Shown here: positions 37,435 to 46,651 of the stretch, piece by piece | How positions within the stretch are numbered: the first letter of the stretch is position 1 | Layout: every line of letters starts with the position of its first letter | The notes under the pieces: generated by a model | What the model saw: the letters and a program-made list of their open reading frames with translations, nothing else | Told to the model about the DNA's origin: nothing | Databases searched by the model: none | Made by a program: the position numbers and the translations under genes | Source: CAZPQN01 sp964588795 | GTDB lineage: Bacteria; Fidelibacterota; UBA2242 | NCBI GenBank assembly: GCA_964588795.1 | Contig: CAZPQN010000008.1 | Location: 1-64,000 of the forward strand | Length of the DNA stretch: 64,000 bases | Direction of reading: 5' to 3'

Positions 37435-38340
37435 GTGAAGTTTGAGGCTGAGGAAATCAGCAATCTAGTAAAAATTCACAGTGCCGTGCTACTTTTTGGT
37501 GTGGCCGGATTATTTGGGAAGTTACTTGATATTTCCTCCATTAATATCGTTGCGGGTCGGACGTTTTTTGCATCGCTAGCACTCCTACCGATTTTATACA
37601 CGAGTCAGACGAACCTTGCTTTACTTCGGAAGTCTGATTATGCAGTTTTGCCGTCGCTGGGAATTCTGTTAGCGTTGCATTGGATCACTTTCTTCAAGTC
37701 CATTCAGGTCTCCAGCGTGGCGATTGGCTTATTGACTTACGCCACGTTTCCGGTGTTTGTCGCTTTTCTTGAACCGTTTCTGATAAAGACGCGCTGGCAG
37801 TTAACCGACTTGCTGTTGGCCGTAGTGGTGTTCGGTGGACTTGTGCTGATTATTCCGGATTACGATCCGGGAAAACGTGTCGAGCTCGGAGTCATTTACG
37901 GTACTCTTTCAGGATTACTTTTTGCCTTATTAACAATTTTCAACCGCAAATACGTTCAGCGCTATTCTGCTTTAAAGGTTGCAACCTGGCAAAACATCGG
38001 TGCGTTTCTGGTACTGGCGCCGTTAACCTGTCAAGCGTTACCGCGAATTACTCCGGTACAGGTCGGCTATTTGTTACTGCTGGGTACAGTTTGTACTGCG
38101 TTGGCGCATACTTTATTCATTGGTGGCATGCGCACGATCAAGGCACGCACTGCCAGTATAGTAGCCGCCCTGGAACCAGTGTACGGGATCGTTGCCGCGT
38201 ATTTTCTGCTGGGGGAGGTTCCTGTAACCCGCACTCTGATTGGTGGGGGGATTATTGTAGGCTGTGCCGTTTTTATTACGTTCCGAACCTATCGTGGTTC
38301 TCGGCAGGTGGCAATTGGTGACCATTCTGCAGGTATTTAA
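37435..38340 (+). CDS. EamA-family (DMT) membrane transporter
   Basis: 301 residues, ten predicted membrane helices in two EamA repeats (first half with ALHWITFFKSIQVSSVAIG, second with ALEPVYGIVAAYFLLGEVP, the typical signature). Such proteins export amino acids, nucleotide sugars or metabolites; substrate unknown. GTG 37435 is the only start near; no clear ribosome-binding site. The 160 bases before it (37275-37434) hold no recognisable gene or terminator. Confidence 0.9.
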   Translation: MKFEAEEISNLVKIHSAVLLFGVAGLFGKLLDISSINIVAGRTFFASLALLPILYTSQTNLALLRKSDYAVLPSLGILLALHWITFFKSIQVSSVAIGLLTYATFPVFVAFLEPFLIKTRWQLTDLLLAVVVFGGLVLIIPDYDPGKRVELGVIYGTLSGLLFALLTIFNRKYVQRYSALKVATWQNIGAFLVLAPLTCQALPRITPVQVGYLLLLGTVCTALAHTLFIGGMRTIKARTASIVAALEPVYGIVAAYFLLGEVPVTRTLIGGGIIVGCAVFITFRTYRGSRQVAIGDHSAGI

Positions 38341-38363
38341 AATATGACAGGGGAGAAGGTTTG

Positions 38364-38774
38364 ATGAAGATTTTGCAACGTTGGTCATCTAAAAAATCGT
38401 ACCTGACACTTGGCGCGCTATGTCTGTTGATTTCCTGTGCGTCGGTTAAACCATTCACAGATATAACCCCGCACGAAGCTCAAAATCTCATCGAAAAACA
38501 GGCGAGGAATAATATACTGGTACTACTCGATGTCCGTACGCCGGAAGAATTTGCCGCCGGACATTTGAACGGTGCGCTGAATTTGAATCTGAATGCCCCG
38601 GACTTTGCGGATAGGTTGAATGAACTGGATAAGATGAAGGTATATCTCGTGTATTGTAAAGGAGGCGTGCGAAGTGCCCGGGCTATGCAGATAATGCAAA
38701 AGCAAGGTTTCCGCCAGGTCTATAATTTGAGCGGTGGTTTAACTAAATGGCAGGCTGAAAACCGGGCGCTGTGA
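38364..38774 (+). CDS. Rhodanese-domain lipoprotein
   Basis: 136 residues from ATG 38364 (GGAGAAGG upstream; a TTG one codon before is less likely). Lipoprotein signal with LISC (about residues 20-24), then a single rhodanese domain: LLDVRTPEEFAAGHLNGALNLN, and YCKGGVRSARA with the active-site cysteine. Periplasmic single-domain rhodaneses carry persulfide sulfur or act in redox. Separated from the EamA gene by 23 bases; possibly the same operon. Confidence 0.88.
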   Translation: MKILQRWSSKKSYLTLGALCLLISCASVKPFTDITPHEAQNLIEKQARNNILVLLDVRTPEEFAAGHLNGALNLNLNAPDFADRLNELDKMKVYLVYCKGGVRSARAMQIMQKQGFRQVYNLSGGLTKWQAENRAL

Positions 38775-38796
38775 ATCTTTCTCGCCTATAAAAATA

Positions 38797-39237
38797 TCAG
38801 TTACTACTTTTCATACAACCTGCCAACATAAGTACAACGACCGCTGTAACGGCCATGGCCGGTTGCATCCAGGAAACGTAACCGATAATGGCAACCTGGA
38901 TCACAATCCAACCTAATAGAATAACGCCGGCACCGACCGCAAACCAGCGCGACCGGCGGAACCCTGCAAATACAGCTACCGCCGCGGTCATGAACGCCCC
39001 ACCAACTATGATAAAGAGAATCAGGCTCGGTATAAAGTAATCATGAAAAGGACTGCCTTCCAGCCATTCGCTGGGAACATTCGGTGCACCAGTCAAACCG
39101 TAATACCCGCCGCCAAATGCATTCAAGGCGATAAAAGCCAGGATGCAACCAAGCCCGTAACGCAGAGAAGCCTGATACCTTGGTTTTTTCGGCTTGGGAA
39201 TTTCATTTTGGGTGGGGTAGGTAATTATCGTCAGCAT
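38797..39237 (-). CDS. Small multi-pass membrane protein, unknown family
   Basis: 146 residues: a proline- and lysine-rich N-terminus (about 1-25) and four hydrophobic segments (about 27-45, 68-90, 98-118, 120-140). Glycine-rich loop after the first helix (NAFGGGYYGLTGAP). I do not recognise a family. ATG 39237 has AGGAG just upstream in the minus strand. It sits between the rhodanese gene and the broken GGDEF gene, the latter on the same strand 23 bases upstream. Confidence 0.65.
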   Translation of the reverse strand: MLTIITYPTQNEIPKPKKPRYQASLRYGLGCILAFIALNAFGGGYYGLTGAPNVPSEWLEGSPFHDYFIPSLILFIIVGGAFMTAAVAVFAGFRRSRWFAVGAGVILLGWIVIQVAIIGYVSWMQPAMAVTAVVVLMLAGCMKSSN

Positions 39238-39260
39238 CCGATTATTCTCCTGAATAAAAG

Positions 39261-40289
39261 TTAAAACCGCACGCGGTTCCGACCCGCACTTTTGGCTTCA
39301 TAGAGTTTGGTATCGGCGGTTTTAATCAGGTCTTCCGGGGAATGTGATTGCGAGCTGTCGGTAGCCGCGATACCTATACTGATAGTGACCTTCAGTTCCT
39401 GTCCTTCGTGCAGTAGTGAAAAAGCCTCGCACCGACGTCGTAAGCGTTCCGCGAAAACCACCGCGCCTTCCAGGTTGGTGCCGGGCAGGATCAGGGCGAA
39501 TTCCTCACCCCCGAAACGGCAGGGCAGATCGAGATCCTTACGGGCGGTATTGCGGCAAATCATGGCAATCTCCTTCAGCACGCGATCTCCGGTCTGATGC
39601 CCGTAGACGTCATTGAATATTTTAAAGTGGTCAATATCGGTCATGACCAGTGACAAGCTGGCTTCAATGCGGCTCAGACGAACAATTTCTTCCTGCAGAC
39701 GGATATCAAATTAACGCCGCACGTACAATCCCGTCAATCCGTCAACCGTCGCTAAATTAAACAGACGCACATTCTCGATTTTAGTGGCTATCATCGTGGC
39801 CAAGACAGCCAGACTTTCCTCCTGCACGCGATTGAGTTGCTTTTCATTGTGGATCAGGAAAGTCACGAAACCAATGACATTGTTCTGCGTGCCCACCAGT
39901 GGCAGACAACACAGGCGCGTAAAATTAGGTGGTATCGGAATATCGAGAAACAGGCAATATTCGTTAGGGGTAATCGTCTTGAATTGAACGCGCTTGGTTT
40001 CGATGACATTTTTCAAAATTTCAGTCAGGGGAACTTTTCTTTGTGGGGCGCTGAAGGTTCCACCGACCAGACTACCGGTAATCAAGGCCGAGTCTGGCGG
40101 ATCATTCAGGATTAACATCGCTAAGTAATTGCTCTGACTGAAATCCGCTAACATGTCTAGGGCATGATTGTTTAGCAGGTCAAAATCTAGCTCCGCTACA
40201 ATTTGCCGCGCCGCAAACCGCAGGGTCTGAAATAGTATTTCGATATCCGGTTGCTGGTTCAGTTCGTTCATCCTTGGCTGTTCTTCCAC
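39261..40289 (-). pseudogene. GAF-GGDEF diguanylate cyclase gene interrupted by an in-frame TAA
   Basis: On the minus strand residues 1-192 form a GAF-like sensor ending in DGLTGLYVRR, the usual beginning of a GGDEF domain. The next codon is TAA (39713-39711), and the same frame continues without shift through FDIRLQEE, MTDIDHFKIFNDVYGHQTGDRVLKEI and RFGGEEFALILPG. In intact relatives a tyrosine stands at the stop position (RRYF), so one base change would explain it. GGEEF is a catalytically competent form; no RxxD product-inhibition site is seen. Start GTG 40289 or ATG 40271. Restart at an internal codon would give a cyclase without its first segment. Confidence 0.8.
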
Positions 40290-40388
40290 GTAAGATTTCC
40301 GTTACGCATTGTCGGAGTATAATATAGCAAAACCATCTGCATAAAACCTATGGCGGAAACTGACTCTTTGCGGCTGGTTCCGGTTCTT

Positions 40389-40401
40389 ATTTCGTCGAAA
40401 T
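40389..40401. promoter_or_regulatory. Palindrome, candidate ArsR operator (distal)
   Basis: ATTTCG-T-CGAAAT, six-base perfect arms around one base, about 95 bases before the arsR start. It shares its TTTCG/CGAAA core with the second palindrome at 40451-40472, so both may bind ArsR, also over the divergent GGDEF promoter. Confidence 0.4.
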
Positions 40402-40450
40402 TTTGGAGAATAATCCAATAAAGGCTTGGAATTTAACCCTATGAATATTA

Positions 40451-40472
40451 CATTTCGCCAACTGACGAAATG
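40451..40472. promoter_or_regulatory. Inverted repeat, candidate ArsR operator (proximal)
   Basis: CATTTCG at 40451-40457 and CGAAATG at 40466-40472 are perfect 7-base arms with an 8-base spacer, ending 23 bases before the arsR start codon. Placement over the leader fits repression by a dimeric winged-helix protein that is released by arsenite. Confidence 0.5.
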
Positions 40473-40495
40473 ATAGAGTTTGCAATGGAGTTGAT

Positions 40496-40858
40496 ATGCG
40501 TGAGTTTACCAAAATATTTAAAGCTCTTTCCGACGAAGGTCGCCTGCGGATTCTGAACTTATTGTCCCAAAAACCGCTCTGCGTTTGCGAGATTACCGCT
40601 GTCCTAAATCTGGCCATCTCGACTGTCTCCAAACATCTGTCAATATTGCGTGAAGCTGGCTATATTATTGATCAAAAAGAAGGCAAATGGGTCAACTATT
40701 TTCTCAACAGTTCCGCCTCCGAGCCGGTAAAAAGCCTGACTGCCTTGGTACTCAACGGATTGATACATAACAAGACGGCTCAAAGCGATATTCGCAGTTT
40801 GGCGACCGTGGATCGGGTAAACATTTGCGGGATGGAAAAGCATGAACCGGAAAGATGA
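40496..40858 (+). CDS. arsR: ArsR-family metalloregulator
   Basis: 120 residues: winged-helix DNA-binding fold with KALSDEGRLRILNLL, LAISTVSKHLSILREAGYI and KEGKWVNYFLN. The alpha3 segment has the Cys-Val-Cys-Glu motif (residues 28-31), the arsenite/antimonite-sensing cysteine pair of classical ArsR; a third cysteine lies near the C-terminus. It should repress its own operon until As(III) binds. ATG 40496 has GGAG 6 bases upstream. Its last 17 bases overlap the permease gene. Confidence 0.92.
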   Translation: MREFTKIFKALSDEGRLRILNLLSQKPLCVCEITAVLNLAISTVSKHLSILREAGYIIDQKEGKWVNYFLNSSASEPVKSLTALVLNGLIHNKTAQSDIRSLATVDRVNICGMEKHEPER

Positions 40859-42143
40859 AATAAAAAAACTACTCTGGTTCCTGACTGGATTTATTTTACT
40901 TTATAGTCTCCCGACGGCGAATTTGCGATTCGTCGGAGCGGTCAACGCGGCATTGGCATTGCTCCGATGGTATGCCCGTGAACATGTCCTGCTCTGTCTT
41001 GTTCCGGCGTTTTTCATTGCCGGTGTAATTTCAGTATTTATTAGTCAGGCGGCAGTAATCAAATATCTCGGCGCGACTGCGAAAAAATGGCTGGCCTACG
41101 CGGTTGCCTCGGTTTCGGGTACGATCCTGGCGGTGTGTTCCTGTACGGTTCTGCCGCTATTCTCAGGAATTTACCGGCGCGGTGCGGGATTAGGACCGGC
41201 CATTGCCTTTCTCTACAGCGGTCCGGCAATTAATATTCTGGCAATTATCCTGACTGCACGCATTCTGGGAGCCGGACTTGGAGTGGCACGGGTTGTCGGC
41301 GCAGTGTCATTCAGCGTCGTCATCGGTTTGATTATGCACCTGATCTATCATAAGGAGGAACAAGCCAAAGAGGCGATGCAGATGGCCATGCCTGACACAG
41401 AAGAAATCCGTCCGCTCTGGGCAACTGCGCTCCATTTCTTTACCCTGGTTTTAATCCTCGTTTTTGTCAATTGGGGCAAAACCGACGCCGATTCGGGCCT
41501 TTGGCATTTCATTTTTATCAATAAATGGCTGATCACCGGTCTTTTTGGAATTGGGTTGATTTTCTCGCTGATTTTTATCATCAGAATGAAGCTTCTTCAG
41601 GTCCTTCTGGCATCGCTTCCGGCAATTATTCTTACATTCATTTTTCCGTCAATCCCGGTGCTGGCATTTATCGCCGCAGTTATCGGTTTGAGTGTTTTAC
41701 TTTCAATCAACGAAGGTGAACCACTGGACTGGTTGTTTGCCAGCTGGGGTTTCGCAAAACAGATTCTACCATTACTGGCGATCGGCGTATTGATCGCCGG
41801 ATTTCTGCTGGGCGGGCCGGATAATGGGCAGGGTATTATTCCCAATCGCTGGATTGTCGGATTGGTCGGTGGCAATTCGATATTTTCCAATTTCTTCGCA
41901 TCAATTGCGGGAGCGTTTATGTATTTCGCCACGCTGACCGAAGTGCCGATTGTGCAGGGTCTGATCACTAACGGTATGGGCAAAGGCCCCGCCCTGGCGC
42001 TGTTGCTGGCTGGCCCCGCGTTGTCGCTGCCGAATATGCTGGTGATTAAAAGTGTGATCGGCACTCAGAAAACCGTCCTTTATGTTGCGTTAGTAGTCGT
42101 AATGGCGACGATCAGTGGGCTGATATTTGGAGGATTGTTTTAA
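40842..42143 (+). CDS. Permease of the ArsP/YraQ family (PF03773)
   Basis: 433 residues, about ten membrane helices in two halves. The conserved CSCTVLPLFSGIYRRGAGLGPAIAF segment with its cysteine pair, and SGPAINILAI with its repeat AGPALSLPNMLVI, mark the family. Some members export organoarsenicals (ArsP), others copper or zinc; in an arsenic operon an arsenic role is likely. The gene starts inside arsR and is followed one base later by arsC, whose ribosome-binding site (GGAGG, 42129-42133) lies in its end. Confidence 0.88.
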   Translation: MNRKDEIKKLLWFLTGFILLYSLPTANLRFVGAVNAALALLRWYAREHVLLCLVPAFFIAGVISVFISQAAVIKYLGATAKKWLAYAVASVSGTILAVCSCTVLPLFSGIYRRGAGLGPAIAFLYSGPAINILAIILTARILGAGLGVARVVGAVSFSVVIGLIMHLIYHKEEQAKEAMQMAMPDTEEIRPLWATALHFFTLVLILVFVNWGKTDADSGLWHFIFINKWLITGLFGIGLIFSLIFIIRMKLLQVLLASLPAIILTFIFPSIPVLAFIAAVIGLSVLLSINEGEPLDWLFASWGFAKQILPLLAIGVLIAGFLLGGPDNGQGIIPNRWIVGLVGGNSIFSNFFASIAGAFMYFATLTEVPIVQGLITNGMGKGPALALLLAGPALSLPNMLVIKSVIGTQKTVLYVALVVVMATISGLIFGGLF

Positions 42144-42144
42144 A

Positions 42145-42597
42145 ATGAATAATAGTGACGGTAAAGTGAAAATCCTCATCCTATGTACTGGAAATTCCTG
42201 CCGCAGTCAGATGGCGGAAGCATTTCTGAAACAACTTGATGCGGATCTGGAAGTCCTATCTGCTGGAACTCAGCCGGCCGAACGCGTTAATCCCTATACG
42301 ATTCGCGTCATGCAGGAGGTCGGTCTTGACCTTTCCACCAATAAAACCAAATCGGTTGAAAAATTCCTGGATCGTGGTTTTGATTTTGTCATCACGGTCT
42401 GTGGTGGTGCGAAAGAAACCTGTCCCGCTTTTCTCGGTAAAGTCAAACAACGCCTCCATATTGCCTTCGATGATCCCGCCGAAGCCACCGGTTCCGATGC
42501 TGAAATTCTGGCGGTTTATCGGCGGGTACGCGATGAAATTCAGGATTCATTCCGTTGTTTTTATAACGATTATATCGCCAATGTCAAAACTATCTAA
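42145..42597 (+). CDS. arsC: Arsenate reductase, low-molecular-weight phosphatase type
   Basis: 150 residues from ATG 42145 (TTG 42127 is an open upstream alternative, but it coincides with the ribosome-binding site). CTGNSCRSQMAEA is the CX5R anion loop near residue 11, and FDDPAEATG is the acid-containing loop. A second functional cysteine lies in TVCGGAKETCP. Thioredoxin-coupled ArsC enzymes of this kind reduce arsenate to arsenite, which the Acr3 pump expels. The following two thioredoxin-fold proteins are natural partners. Confidence 0.93.
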   Translation: MNNSDGKVKILILCTGNSCRSQMAEAFLKQLDADLEVLSAGTQPAERVNPYTIRVMQEVGLDLSTNKTKSVEKFLDRGFDFVITVCGGAKETCPAFLGKVKQRLHIAFDDPAEATGSDAEILAVYRRVRDEIQDSFRCFYNDYIANVKTI

Positions 42598-42615
42598 ATA
42601 TAAGTGGGAGAAAAT

Positions 42616-42870
42616 ATGCTGAATGTCATCGTTTTAGGATCCGGCTGTCCCAACTGCCGCCGGCTCGAGCAATTATGTTATGATGTAGCCGCCGAGAACA
42701 ATTTGGATATGAATCTGGAGAAAATCACCGACTTTACCAAATTCGCTGATTATGGTATAATGTTCACGCCGGGCCTGGTCATCAATGGCAAGGTGGTTTC
42801 AAGCGGGAAAATTCCGACAAAGGAGACTTTGAGGCATTGGATGATCGAAGCAGGCCAAAATCCGCAATAA
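42616..42870 (+). CDS. Small cytosolic thioredoxin-fold protein (redox-active disulfide)
   Basis: 84 residues from ATG 42616 with GGGAG upstream. GSGCPNCRRLEQL holds a Cys-Pro-Asn-Cys pair near the N-terminus; FTPGLVINGKVVSSGKIP has the cis-proline. No signal peptide. This is the TM0996/MTH895-like group of mini-thioredoxins often found next to permeases and Acr3. Here it probably reduces ArsC or feeds CcdA. 26 bases separate it from the next gene. Confidence 0.88.
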   Translation: MLNVIVLGSGCPNCRRLEQLCYDVAAENNLDMNLEKITDFTKFADYGIMFTPGLVINGKVVSSGKIPTKETLRHWMIEAGQNPQ

Positions 42871-42896
42871 TTCAATTATAGCGATAGGGGGTCAAA

Positions 42897-43289
42897 ATGC
42901 AGAGGAGATTTCCGATTCTCCCATTTATCCTGTTGATGTTGGTTTTCCTATGTTCAAAAAAAGCCGAGAGTCATCAACCTGAACAAAGGCATATCAAAAA
43001 CATTGCTCCGAAGGTGACTTTTATTGAGCTCGGTTCGGTTAATTGTATCCCGTGCAAGCAGATGCAACCGGTGATGAAGGCGATCGAAGAAAAATATCTG
43101 GAACAAGTTAAAGTGGTTTTTTATGACGTCTGGACCGAAGCCGGCCGACCATACGCCCAGCAATATAAAATCCGGGTCATCCCAACTCAGGTATTCCTCG
43201 ATGAAAATGGCAAGGAATTCTTCCGGCATGAGGGCTTTTTCCCGCAGGTGGGAATCGAGAAGCTGCTAAAAGAAAAAGGTATTCAGTGA
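42897..43289 (+). CDS. Periplasmic thioredoxin-family protein
   Basis: 130 residues, hydrophobic N-terminus (about 6-19) with Cys 19 that could be a lipoprotein anchor (VFLCSK). The thioredoxin motif is NCIPCKQM, followed by IRVIPTQVFLD with the cis-proline. It would act outside the inner membrane. Its stop overlaps the GTG start of ccdA as GTGA, so it is coupled to the electron-carrying membrane protein, which is its probable reductant. Confidence 0.87.
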   Translation: MQRRFPILPFILLMLVFLCSKKAESHQPEQRHIKNIAPKVTFIELGSVNCIPCKQMQPVMKAIEEKYLEQVKVVFYDVWTEAGRPYAQQYKIRVIPTQVFLDENGKEFFRHEGFFPQVGIEKLLKEKGIQ

Positions 43290-43984
43290 TCGGGTCGCTT
43301 TTCGGTATTTTATCAAATGCCCTGCAGGCCAGCCCCCTGGTAGCTCTTCTGGCGGCGCTGACCTGGGGCATTCTAAGTATCTTATTAAGTCCCTGCCATC
43401 TATCCAGCATTCCGTTAATCATTGGTTTCATTAATGGTCAGGGCAATGTCACCACGCGGCGGGCGTTCTGGCTTTCCCTCCTGTTTTCAACCGGGATTTT
43501 GATTATGATCGGACTGATCGGTGTGATTACTGGTATGCTTGGACGAATGCTCGGAGATATCGGGCGTTTGGGCAATTACTTAGTCGTGATCATTTTTTTA
43601 CTCGTCGGGCTCTACCTGTTAGATGTAATTTCACTGAACTTTTTCTCGCCGCCTGATCCGACTAAAGTCAGGAAACGGGGATTATTGGCGGCATTAATTC
43701 TTGGTCTGGTATTCGGCCTTGCGCTGGGCCCCTGCACCTTTGCCTATATGGCTCCGATTCTGGCAATTGTGCTTAGCACTGCCGGAACGCGCCTGTTGTT
43801 CGGAATTTTACTGTTGCTGTTTTATGGCATTGGACATTGTGCGGTAATTATTCTGGCAGGGACGTTTACAGAAGTACTGCAAAAATATCTGAACTGGAGC
43901 GCTGAATCCAAAAGCGCCCAATGGTCGAAAAAGATTTGCGGTGTACTGGTAATTCTCGGTGGAATTTATATAATCCTTTCATAG
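43286..43984 (+). CDS. ccdA: CcdA/DsbD-like transmembrane electron carrier
   Basis: 232 residues, six membrane helices. Two conserved proline-cysteine sites lie in [11 protein letters not shown] (about residue 37) and [12 protein letters not shown] (about 147), the redox pair that carries electrons from cytosolic thioredoxin through the membrane. GTG start overlaps the previous gene. Known partners are cytochrome c or disulfide systems, but here the setting is arsenic resistance, so it likely reduces the adjacent periplasmic thioredoxin. Confidence 0.9.
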   Translation: MIGSLFGILSNALQASPLVALLAALTWGILSILLSPCHLSSIPLIIGFINGQGNVTTRRAFWLSLLFSTGILIMIGLIGVITGMLGRMLGDIGRLGNYLVVIIFLLVGLYLLDVISLNFFSPPDPTKVRKRGLLAALILGLVFGLALGPCTFAYMAPILAIVLSTAGTRLLFGILLLLFYGIGHCAVIILAGTFTEVLQKYLNWSAESKSAQWSKKICGVLVILGGIYIILS

Positions 43985-43992
43985 GAGGTTTT

Positions 43993-45060
43993 ATGGCAGT
44001 GGAGAAAAAGCTTAAGGCCTTCGAGAAATATCTGACCCTCTGGGTTCTGCTCTGCATCGCTGGGGGAATTCTATTGGGCAAAATCGCGCCCGGTGTGGCG
44101 CTTAAACTGGACGCCCTGTCAGTCTACCAGGTCTCAATTCCCATCGCCGTCTGCTTGTTCTTCATGATGTACCCGATCATGGTAAAAATTGACTTTGCCG
44201 AGGTGGTCAAAGCCGCGAAAACCCCCAAACCGGTCCTAATGACCTTGATAATTAATTGGGCGATCAAGCCATTCACGATGCACTTATTCGCTTACCTTTT
44301 CCTCGGCGTTCTCTTCAGAAAATTCCTGCCCGGAACTGAAATTATCAAAACCGGTCAGGCAGTCGAACTCTGGCGCAGTTATATTTCCGGTGCAATTTTA
44401 CTTGGTATCGCGCCCTGTACGGCGATGGTGCTGATGTGGAGTTATCTGGCGAAGGGCAATGACGGTTTGACGCTGGTAATGGTCGCGATCAATTCCCTGA
44501 CGATGCTTTTCCTTTATGCGCCATTGGGTGGATTTCTGCTGGGCGTGAACGCCATGCCGATTCCCTGGCAGACTATTCTACTTTCGGTCGGGATTTATGT
44601 CGCCCTGCCACTAATCGCCGGCTATTTTTCACGGAAATGGATTATTCAGTCAAAGGGAATTGACTGGTTTAATGACAGATTCATTCACTACCTGACGCCG
44701 GTTAGTACTGTGGCGCTGTTAATGACGCTTAGTCTGCTGTTTTCTTTTAAAGGAGATATTATTGTCAGAAATCCACTGACTATTTTCTGGATCGCCATTC
44801 CGCTGTTTATTCAGACGATGTTTATTTACAGCATCGGGTACTTTCTTTTTGCCCGCTGGCTGAAACTGTCCTATGAAGATGCGGCGCCAGCCGCCATGAT
44901 CGGTGCATCCAATCATTTCGAGGTCGCCATTGCCACCGCCACGATGTTGTTTGGGCTTTCTTCCGGAGCGGCGCTGGCAACAGTCGTCGGTGTACTGATT
45001 GAAGTGCCGGTTATGTTGATGCTGGTGCAGATCAGTCTGAAATACGCATATCTATTTTAA
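43993..45060 (+). CDS. acr3: Arsenite efflux transporter, ACR3 family
   Basis: 355 residues from ATG 43993 with a strong AGGAGGT; the longer frame from GTG/ATG 43921 lies within ccdA. Ten helices, [18 protein letters not shown], and [19 protein letters not shown] with the conserved cysteine of helix 4 required in Acr3 proteins; [18 protein letters not shown] near the end. Expels As(III) using the proton gradient. Last gene of the operon; no T-rich hairpin was recognised in the 190 bases that follow. Confidence 0.93.
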   Translation: MAVEKKLKAFEKYLTLWVLLCIAGGILLGKIAPGVALKLDALSVYQVSIPIAVCLFFMMYPIMVKIDFAEVVKAAKTPKPVLMTLIINWAIKPFTMHLFAYLFLGVLFRKFLPGTEIIKTGQAVELWRSYISGAILLGIAPCTAMVLMWSYLAKGNDGLTLVMVAINSLTMLFLYAPLGGFLLGVNAMPIPWQTILLSVGIYVALPLIAGYFSRKWIIQSKGIDWFNDRFIHYLTPVSTVALLMTLSLLFSFKGDIIVRNPLTIFWIAIPLFIQTMFIYSIGYFLFARWLKLSYEDAAPAAMIGASNHFEVAIATATMLFGLSSGAALATVVGVLIEVPVMLMLVQISLKYAYLF

Positions 45061-45254
45061 AAATGAATAACTGGTTCCATCGACCGCCAGGAAAACTGGT
45101 TTGAATTTTTATTCCGACTTGCCATGTAGGAGTACAAATTTCCGGAAGCAGATGTTTTTCTCTCTACCGCTGAGCGATATTTTGCTTGAAAACGAACCCG
45201 ATAAATAATTAGATTCGGACTGGCTAATTGTGATTTAAAAGAAGGGTTCCAGAA

Positions 45255-46634
45255 ATGACAGACCAAATACCGGAAAAAAGCAATCCCTGGCGCGAGATTA
45301 TTGACCCCTTTATTAATCTGTTAAAAGCACCGCGGGCCCTGTGGGGTATTAACCTCTCCTATATTTTGGAGGGTTTGACCTATTTCGGCGTGCTGAGTTT
45401 GCTGGCAATGTATTTTAACCAATACGCTAAACTCGACGATATCGATGCCGGCCGCATGGTCGGAATTCAGACCGCAGGGATCACCTTGGCAATGTTGTTT
45501 TTGGGCGGCACGGTGGATTTTATTGGCGCCCGTAAATCGCTGTTGATTGCCCTTTCAAGTATGCTTGTTGGTCGTGTCCTACTCTCGTTAGCGCCGGGAA
45601 TAGGCCTGCCGGGATTATGGCAGAGTGCCCATGTCATTGCCATGTTGGGTATTCTGGGAATCGTATTAGGTTATGGAATTTATCAACCCGCGTGTTACGC
45701 CGCAGTTAAGCAATTTTCTAGTAAGAGCACGGCAGGTATTGGCTACGCCATGTTGTACGCTTTGATGAATCTCGGTGGCTTCCTGCCGGGTTTGATCTCA
45801 CCGCCAATTCGGAAAAGGTTCGACATCGTTGGAGTCTATTGGGTGTACGTGATTCTTACCGTCGTCGGGATTCTGGTCGTCGCTATTATCCTTTCTAAAA
45901 AAACGATCGAAATTGCCATCGCTAACGCGAGTACTAAAACTGCGGCAGAAATCGAAGCCGAAAGAGCCGCTGAGGAAAAACAGACAGTCAAGGAGAAGCT
46001 GATCTATTATCTGAAAAACTTTCCCATCCGCGACGGGCGCTTCATGTTTTTTATTTTCATTCTGATCCCGGTCCAGACTCTTTTTGCGCATAACTGGTTG
46101 ACGCTACCGCAATATTTCCATCGGGCGTTTGATTCTTTTGTCTCAACGAACTTTGAGTTTTTTGTCAATTTCAATCCGATTTTAATTTTTATTCTGACGC
46201 CGATGGTTGCGGCTTTGACCATGAAAAAAGACACGTATAAAATGATGATCATCGGAACATTTGTCATGGCTTCGCCGACGTTCATTTTGGCCACCGGTCC
46301 GACCATCTGGGCGGTTTTTGGCTATCTGATTATTATGACCATTGGTGAAGCGATCTGGCAACCACGTTTCCTGCAATGGGTTGCTGAAATTGCGCCAAAA
46401 GGAATGACGGGAATCTATATGGGGATTGGACAATTTCCATGGTTTTTAACCAAGATCATTACCAGTCTTTATTCCGGTTGGTTTTTGATGAATTATTGCC
46501 CGGAAGGAGGGACACCGGCACAAATGAACACCGAAAAAATGTGGCTGATATACGGATGCATCGCAATGGTCAGTCCGGTGAGTCTCCTGATAGCTAGACG
46601 CTGGATGGGCAAAGGATTGGATAAGAAGCGTTAA
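45255..46634 (+). CDS. MFS/POT-like peptide transporter
   Basis: 459 residues with about twelve helices and a charged central loop (about 220-250; EIEAERAAEEKQTVKEK). LSYILEGLTYFGVLSLLAMYFNQYAKL resembles the first helix of proton-coupled oligopeptide transporters, as does IWQPRFLQWVAEIAPKGMTGIYMG in the second half. Substrate not certain. The gene has its own spacer of 194 bases after acr3 and a GGGTTCCAG leader; it may not belong to the arsenic operon. Confidence 0.82.
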   Translation: MTDQIPEKSNPWREIIDPFINLLKAPRALWGINLSYILEGLTYFGVLSLLAMYFNQYAKLDDIDAGRMVGIQTAGITLAMLFLGGTVDFIGARKSLLIALSSMLVGRVLLSLAPGIGLPGLWQSAHVIAMLGILGIVLGYGIYQPACYAAVKQFSSKSTAGIGYAMLYALMNLGGFLPGLISPPIRKRFDIVGVYWVYVILTVVGILVVAIILSKKTIEIAIANASTKTAAEIEAERAAEEKQTVKEKLIYYLKNFPIRDGRFMFFIFILIPVQTLFAHNWLTLPQYFHRAFDSFVSTNFEFFVNFNPILIFILTPMVAALTMKKDTYKMMIIGTFVMASPTFILATGPTIWAVFGYLIIMTIGEAIWQPRFLQWVAEIAPKGMTGIYMGIGQFPWFLTKIITSLYSGWFLMNYCPEGGTPAQMNTEKMWLIYGCIAMVSPVSLLIARRWMGKGLDKKR

Positions 46635-46651
46635 ATTCTGCGGAGCAAAAA

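Noticed and set aside
18809..39713. Idea that TAA is recoded as an amino acid in this organism
   Set aside because: TAA ends many conserved genes at their normal length (HU, nadK, acr3), so the in-frame TAA codons are lesions or errors.
45061..45254. Possible terminator after acr3
   Set aside because: The AACTGG words there are direct, not inverted, repeats and the only hairpin has four base pairs.
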